This document shows positions 59,305-64,000 of a stretch of 64,000 nt of DNA, one piece after another. The DNA is from Lacinutrix sp. MedPE-SW (lineage in GTDB: Bacteria > Bacteroidota > Bacteroidia > Flavobacteriales > Flavobacteriaceae), in assembly GCF_001874145.1 (NCBI RefSeq), contig NZ_MPCX01000011.1:1-64000 (forward strand), read 5' to 3'. The translations under genes and the position numbers were made by a program. The notes beneath the pieces were generated by a model. That model made no database searches. It had not been told where the DNA came from and saw only the letters and a program-made list of their open reading frames with translations. The stretch's first letter is position 1, and each line of letters opens with the position of its first letter.

Positions 59305-60831
59305 TTAGTCCCAATCTGGCATTGAGGCAGCAGAAAATAATTCTTTTTCTTGTGTTGCTGCTCCAAATTGAAATTTTATAACTGTTGGTATAGCTCCAGT
59401 ATTATTGCCAACTCTTGTCAATATTATAGCGCCTTCGTCTGGAGAAAATTTAGGGTCTAAATCATTTTGACCTGCAACAACATCTGTTCCTAAAATATTA
59501 CTTGTTGCGGTTGAAAAATTATAAATAAACACTCTACTTTCAAATTGTCTATAATTACTATTTTCTGATCCAGATAAATCTCTAGTATATATTATTTGAT
59601 CTCCATTTGCAGTAATATCTAATCCTCCCAGTGCACCAGGTAAATTTTCTACAATTACTGTATTTTCCATACCTGTTGAAATATTGACAGTGAATATTCT
59701 AGCGTTATATCCATTAGAATTATTTGTTTTAAGAACCAATAAATCGTTATTAAATAATGTTTCTTGTACTTCTGTTATAAATGAACCATCTGTAGTTTGA
59801 AAAATTTGTGTTACTCCGCTACCATCTGAGTTTATTGAATATAATCTATCAAAGCTTGGATAATACAATTTACTACCATTTTGTGCCCAACAAAAATCTA
59901 CATGCTCCATTCTAAAACCATTTACAGGAATTGCATTTGTTATTTGAGTATCATTAGAACCATCACTATTCATTGTGAAAATTTGTGTATTGCCTCCAAC
60001 AGTTCTTAAGTAAGCTATTTTATTTAATGCAGAATTTGCTCTTGGCCTAAAACTATTAACTCCGCTATCTGTCAACTGAAGTAAATCAATATCTAATTCA
60101 TTATTTCCTCCAGATGCTAAATCTTCATTACCGGAATAAATAACATTATTTCCATTAACATTTTTAACAAAAACAAATGGATTATTAGGTGTTGTAATTG
60201 TTGAAAACTGACTTATAGCCGAAACTACATCATCATTAGTCCCATCATTTACTTTTACTTGCCAAAAATATGTAGTTGATAATTCAAGATTACTAGCTAG
60301 GTAAAACGTATCTTGAGCAGTTTCAAAAAGTTCTATTTCATTGGTTTCTCCATTTCTTAACTCTAATACATATGATAATTCATCATTTGTATCTGGATCG
60401 CTAGACTCCCATGTAAATTGTACTTCTAAAGGTATATCTGTAGCTAAATCTTCTGGAAACACTAAATTTGGCACCGTTGGCGGTTGGTTATTTGCATTAG
60501 ATGTAATCAACTCGAATGAAACCACTGCGGCAGCATCTTCAATAACCGTTACAGATTCAAATGCTGTTACATAAGAGCTTAACTCTGCTTGTACGGCATA
60601 AGTTTCTACTATAGCATTATTAATTACAAAATTACCCTCTTCATCTGTAAATACGGTGCTTGTTGCTGGATTAGTAGAGATTTTAACATTCTCTAAAGGA
60701 GTATTAGTTCCCTGTGCTACTACCTTTCCATTAATAGAGCCTGTTCGCTCTCCATCTATTTGATTTTCACTACATGTTAGTAATAGTAACATGGGAATAA
60801 AAAATATTATTATATATTTTAATGATTTCAT
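59305..60831 (-). CDS. Lipoprotein with carboxypeptidase-regulatory-like, FN3-like and TolB/PD40-like beta-propeller repeats; curli-linked
   Basis: Lipobox LLLTCSE; GSINGKVVAQGTNTPLENVKIST; FTWESSDPDTNDELSYVLELRN...TTYFWQVKVNDG; repeated IFTMNSDGSNDTQIT / YSINSDGSGVTQIF / DGAIILTRVGN. Confidence 0.82.
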   Translation of the reverse strand: MKSLKYIIIFFIPMLLLLTCSENQIDGERTGSINGKVVAQGTNTPLENVKISTNPATSTVFTDEEGNFVINNAIVETYAVQAELSSYVTAFESVTVIEDAAAVVSFELITSNANNQPPTVPNLVFPEDLATDIPLEVQFTWESSDPDTNDELSYVLELRNGETNEIELFETAQDTFYLASNLELSTTYFWQVKVNDGTNDDVVSAISQFSTITTPNNPFVFVKNVNGNNVIYSGNEDLASGGNNELDIDLLQLTDSGVNSFRPRANSALNKIAYLRTVGGNTQIFTMNSDGSNDTQITNAIPVNGFRMEHVDFCWAQNGSKLYYPSFDRLYSINSDGSGVTQIFQTTDGSFITEVQETLFNNDLLVLKTNNSNGYNARIFTVNISTGMENTVIVENLPGALGGLDITANGDQIIYTRDLSGSENSNYRQFESRVFIYNFSTATSNILGTDVVAGQNDLDPKFSPDEGAIILTRVGNNTGAIPTVIKFQFGAATQEKELFSAASMPDWD

Positions 60832-60875
60832 TTTTTCTTTGTTTTAGTTAGTTCTCTTCAAGTTTGGTTTATTGA

Positions 60876-62372
60876 TTATTCTGTATCAATATTTTTCTTT
60901 TCTTTACTAACTTCATTATATAATCCTTTTTCAATATTTTCTCGTCTAATTCTTTTTAACTCTTGCTTTCTTCTTCGCTCTTCCGCTCTTTTTAAATCGT
61001 TTTGAGTATTATAATTTCCTATATATAAATTCGCGCCTAATCCAAGTCTTAAATACATATCATCTTTATCACCTCTAACTAAGCCATCGATTGTATCACT
61101 AAAAACAAAATTATTTTCTAAAAATAAAGTAACTCCTATTCTTTCTGTTACTAAATACTCTAAACCTAAACCTGCTTGTAACTTAGGGTTTATGTTATTA
61201 AAATCATTAGAAATATTTGTTCCACCACCAACATATATATACGGTGATAATTTATCAAAGGGAAGAATATTATACTCTACATTAGCATCAATTGAAACGA
61301 AACTTTGATCAAAAATATTTTCATTTTTTAACCGGAATTGATTTACATTTAAGTTTAAGTTAAAATGTTTACCTAGATAGCGTTTGTAACCTAACCTAAA
61401 GTTTAGTTGATGCTTTGCATTTATATAATCACCATTTATTCTAGCTGTTCCTACAGATGCATGAAGTGCATTATCTGTTCTTCTTTTAAATGTAAATCTA
61501 TTAAATAACTCTGTTGCATTAGCTGCTTCTTTTTCTTGCTTGTAGGCGTTTACAATTTCGGTATCCTTTTCAAGGCCCGCATTACTTGCCCAATAGCCAT
61601 CTTGAATGCCTTCTAGTATTAAATCGTAAACAGCTTTCTCAATTGCATCCTTAACAGCTAACTGTACTGGTTCATTTTGAGTAAACCCAGTTTCTGCTTC
61701 CAATAGTCTTTGAAATTTAACAAATCGAAACAAGCTTACATCAACTGCTTGAGACAGTATTGTTTTTGAAACATATATGGTTTTTAAAATTTCACCATTT
61801 TTAGTTGATATTGCTCTTAGATAAACAGTAATTCTATCTTGCCTGTACCTAGCAGATCCTCCAACCCCAAAATATCTTGCTCCAGCTCCACCAGTTACTA
61901 TGTTTGTATCGTAAGAAATTATACCGCCTTCTAACATTAATCCAGCATAAAGTAATGGTTCTATTGGCGGCTCGTTAGGATTTAATCCTTTTATATATTC
62001 TTGCTTGGTTGAGCGTATAATATTTCTTTCAGTAGAAAGGTTATTAAAATTTTCTCTTTCTAAAGGAATAAAATAGCCCGAATCTCCTAAGGCTTTAATT
62101 AAAATTGTTGTTGCTCCTTGTGTAACAGCTGTACTAAAAGTACTCCCATTCTCTACTGCCTTATATTGACCTGTTTGGTCACTAAAGTTATAGACAGCTA
62201 CTTCTAATGGAACTTTTGCTGGTGGTAAACTAAGCAGCTTGTTTGTAGATTTTGAAAACTCTCCAATTTTTGCTGGCTCCTGGGAAAAAGGTTGATTAAA
62301 ATAAGCACCACAAGAACTTAGAGTTATACATATTGTTATAACAACTATAACTTTTTTTATACAGATATTCAT
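60876..62372 (-). CDS. csgG: Curli secretion channel CsgG with C-terminal barrel-like extension
   Basis: Lipobox LSSCGAYFNQP; PLEVAVYNFSDQTGQYK, LIKALGDSGYFIPLERENFNNLSTERNIIR, GARYFGVGGSARYRQDRITVYLRAISTKNGEIL. Confidence 0.93.
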   Translation of the reverse strand: MNICIKKVIVVITICITLSSCGAYFNQPFSQEPAKIGEFSKSTNKLLSLPPAKVPLEVAVYNFSDQTGQYKAVENGSTFSTAVTQGATTILIKALGDSGYFIPLERENFNNLSTERNIIRSTKQEYIKGLNPNEPPIEPLLYAGLMLEGGIISYDTNIVTGGAGARYFGVGGSARYRQDRITVYLRAISTKNGEILKTIYVSKTILSQAVDVSLFRFVKFQRLLEAETGFTQNEPVQLAVKDAIEKAVYDLILEGIQDGYWASNAGLEKDTEIVNAYKQEKEAANATELFNRFTFKRRTDNALHASVGTARINGDYINAKHQLNFRLGYKRYLGKHFNLNLNVNQFRLKNENIFDQSFVSIDANVEYNILPFDKLSPYIYVGGGTNISNDFNNINPKLQAGLGLEYLVTERIGVTLFLENNFVFSDTIDGLVRGDKDDMYLRLGLGANLYIGNYNTQNDLKRAEERRRKQELKRIRRENIEKGLYNEVSKEKKNIDTE

Positions 62373-62390
62373 AAAAGGTTAAGTAAAATT

Positions 62391-62801
62391 TTATTGATTT
62401 GGAACAACAACTTGTGTTTGCTCTCCATTTGAGGTGTTTAAAATGTTAATTACAAGACCTTCGTCTGAATCAAACACTTCTACATTTAGTGAGCCAAAAG
62501 TAAATGTACCTTCTTGATCAAAATCTCCTACAGCATCAACTTGTTGCGCAAGTAAAACTCTAGAGATTTGACTTAATACTTGTTGGTTTAATTGTTCTCC
62601 AAAACGCTCTAATTCTGATTGTGCATCGGCAGTATTTCTTGGTGCCGTAAAACTATTTTGAGCTGTAGCCGAACTTTGCAGCCATTGGTAATTAAATGTT
62701 TCACCCCCAAAAGCTGGGTTTAAAGGTTTATAACTAAATTGTTGAGAAAAACCAATAGTTATTACTCCAAAAAAAAGTAAAAATGATAGTTTTATATTCA
62801 T
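62391..62801 (-). CDS. csgF: Curli assembly protein CsgF
   Basis: QQFSYKPLNPAFGGETFNYQWLQSSATAQN. Confidence 0.94.
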   Translation of the reverse strand: MNIKLSFLLFFGVITIGFSQQFSYKPLNPAFGGETFNYQWLQSSATAQNSFTAPRNTADAQSELERFGEQLNQQVLSQISRVLLAQQVDAVGDFDQEGTFTFGSLNVEVFDSDEGLVINILNTSNGEQTQVVVPNQ

Positions 62802-62803
62802 AA

Positions 62804-63610
62804 TTAATAGCGTTTTAATGTTTCTTTTTGTTTTGCTAATTGTTGTAAATAAATAATACAGTTTTTTAATGCTCTATTTGCCATATCCTTTAAGAATTGC
62901 TTTTTAGGATTTACGAAAAATTGCCAAACTAATTGACCATCAACCTTTACTGTAATTCTTGTACTTCTTCTTTGGCCTGGAACCTCTTCTATAACAACAT
63001 TTTTATTTGTTTTAATTTGCTTATTAAAATATTCTGAAAAAAAGAATCTATGAAAATCCCTTCCTGATTTTGTTAATGTTTTTTGTATAACCAAACCTTG
63101 AATAAACACACCATCTTGTCCATCTGCAACTTTATCTTCAGACTCTTGCTCAATTAATTCTTTTCTATTAGGATCTAACTCAATTAAAATTTGCCCATTT
63201 TTGTTATTTGTTAATACTAACCTATCTTTTGCTATTGCACCTGTATTTTTTTCACCATCAACAATTGGATAAATTAATAGTACAAGAATAATTTTTCCAT
63301 CAAAATTATTATTTATTGTTAATGAAGATAATACTTTTTTTTCATTCCCTTCTAAATAGAAATTATCACTTTGAGAAGTTCTTGAATTATTATTGTTAGT
63401 ATCGGTTTTAAAAGCTAAAAACTCATATCTTAAATTATATCCAGAGTATTTTAAATTCTCTGCTGTTGCACTAAAAATAGTGAACTCACTTTTTTTATCA
63501 ATTTTAATTATTGCGTTAACTTCTTTATTATAAAATTTTTGTGCATTAACAGTAAAACTGGTAAGCACAAAAATTAAAAAAACAATATATGTTTTGATAT
63601 AAAAAGACAT
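62804..63610 (-). CDS. csgE: Curli assembly protein CsgE with N-terminal CsgH-like region
   Basis: C-terminal half GLVIQKTLTKSGRDFHRFFFSEY...VVIEEVPGQRRSTRITVKVDGQLVWQFFVNPKK is CsgE; N-terminal half contains SRTSQSDNFYLEGNEKKVLSSLTIN. Confidence 0.9.
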   Translation of the reverse strand: MSFYIKTYIVFLIFVLTSFTVNAQKFYNKEVNAIIKIDKKSEFTIFSATAENLKYSGYNLRYEFLAFKTDTNNNNSRTSQSDNFYLEGNEKKVLSSLTINNNFDGKIILVLLIYPIVDGEKNTGAIAKDRLVLTNNKNGQILIELDPNRKELIEQESEDKVADGQDGVFIQGLVIQKTLTKSGRDFHRFFFSEYFNKQIKTNKNVVIEEVPGQRRSTRITVKVDGQLVWQFFVNPKKQFLKDMANRALKNCIIYLQQLAKQKETLKRY

Positions 63611-63619
63611 TAAAAATCT

Positions 63620-64000
63620 CTAGTTAAAACTTCTAATAATAACTGTTGGTGAAGCTGTTGTTTGAGTAAATTTAATGTTTTTTGAAATACTATTTGCTCC
63701 AAATCTTTCAAAATACAAACCATCTCCATTTTGCTTTAATTCTAAAGACACTTTTGCGTTTGGGTCTATTACATAATCTAAAATTGCATTTTCGTTTCCG
63801 TTTTGCTCTAAATCTGAAACAACCGCATCCACTTTATAAGTAAGATTTATATTATTAGCATTTCCATTTTGAGCAATTTTAATATCACTTGCTCTAGAAG
63901 CTACTTTTACAACTGAAGTATTGAAGGACGCAATTTGAGTTATTGATACAGAATTTCCTGTTATAGTATTTAAATCTTCATTAGGGGTTGTATCAAAAAA
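63620..64000 (-). CDS. Curlin-repeat (CsgA/CsgB-like) protein, 5' end beyond the window
   Basis: Open frame continues from 63832 to the window edge: FFDTTPNEDLNTITGNSVSITQIASFNTSVVKVASRASDIKIAQNGNANNINLTYKVDAVVSDLEQNGNENAILDY...; QNGNANNI/QNGNENAI are curlin-like; directly upstream of csgE. Confidence 0.75.
   Translation of the reverse strand, partial: FFDTTPNEDLNTITGNSVSITQIASFNTSVVKVASRASDIKIAQNGNANNINLTYKVDAVVSDLEQNGNENAILDYVIDPNAKVSLELKQNGDGLYFERFGANSISKNIKFTQTTASPTVIIRSFN

Noticed and set aside
1-64000. tRNA, rRNA, CRISPR, transposon, integrase or phage modules
   Set aside because: Scanned by eye; no T-loop-like GGTTCGAATCC-type runs, no regularly spaced direct repeats, no recombinase or transposase motifs found. 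Not a substitute for tRNAscan or a CRISPR finder.

Overview
This is a chromosomal window from an AT-rich member of the Bacteroidota, most likely Flavobacteriaceae. Support: T9SS type-B C-terminal domains, TAnnTTTG -7 promoter motifs and the overall gene content. I saw no rRNA, tRNA, CRISPR array, transposase or prophage. Most of the window is housekeeping: uvrB, sucC, lysA, a PPK2-family kinase, dnaJ/grpE, mnmD, ilvE, crcB, icmF-type fused mutase, purU, pyrF, prfA, purM-like. Parts that deserve a second look: (1) a tandem cluster of T9SS type-B secreted proteins at the left edge, one with about 11 degenerate ~95-aa repeats; (2) a minus-strand block holding an un-annotated 33-aa peptide with 11 Cys, a SigZ-like sigma factor and a RES-Xre toxin-antitoxin pair whose promoter sits inside an inverted repeat; (3) a curli locus at the right edge with a long CsgE carrying an N-terminal CsgH-like region, a CsgG with a C-terminal barrel-like extension, and a curlin-repeat protein running off the window; (4) three intergenic RNA candidates, two sRNA-like and one attenuator-like; (5) a 700-aa duplicated-domain protein with no signal peptide. 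All family calls were made by eye from the translations. No database search was run.
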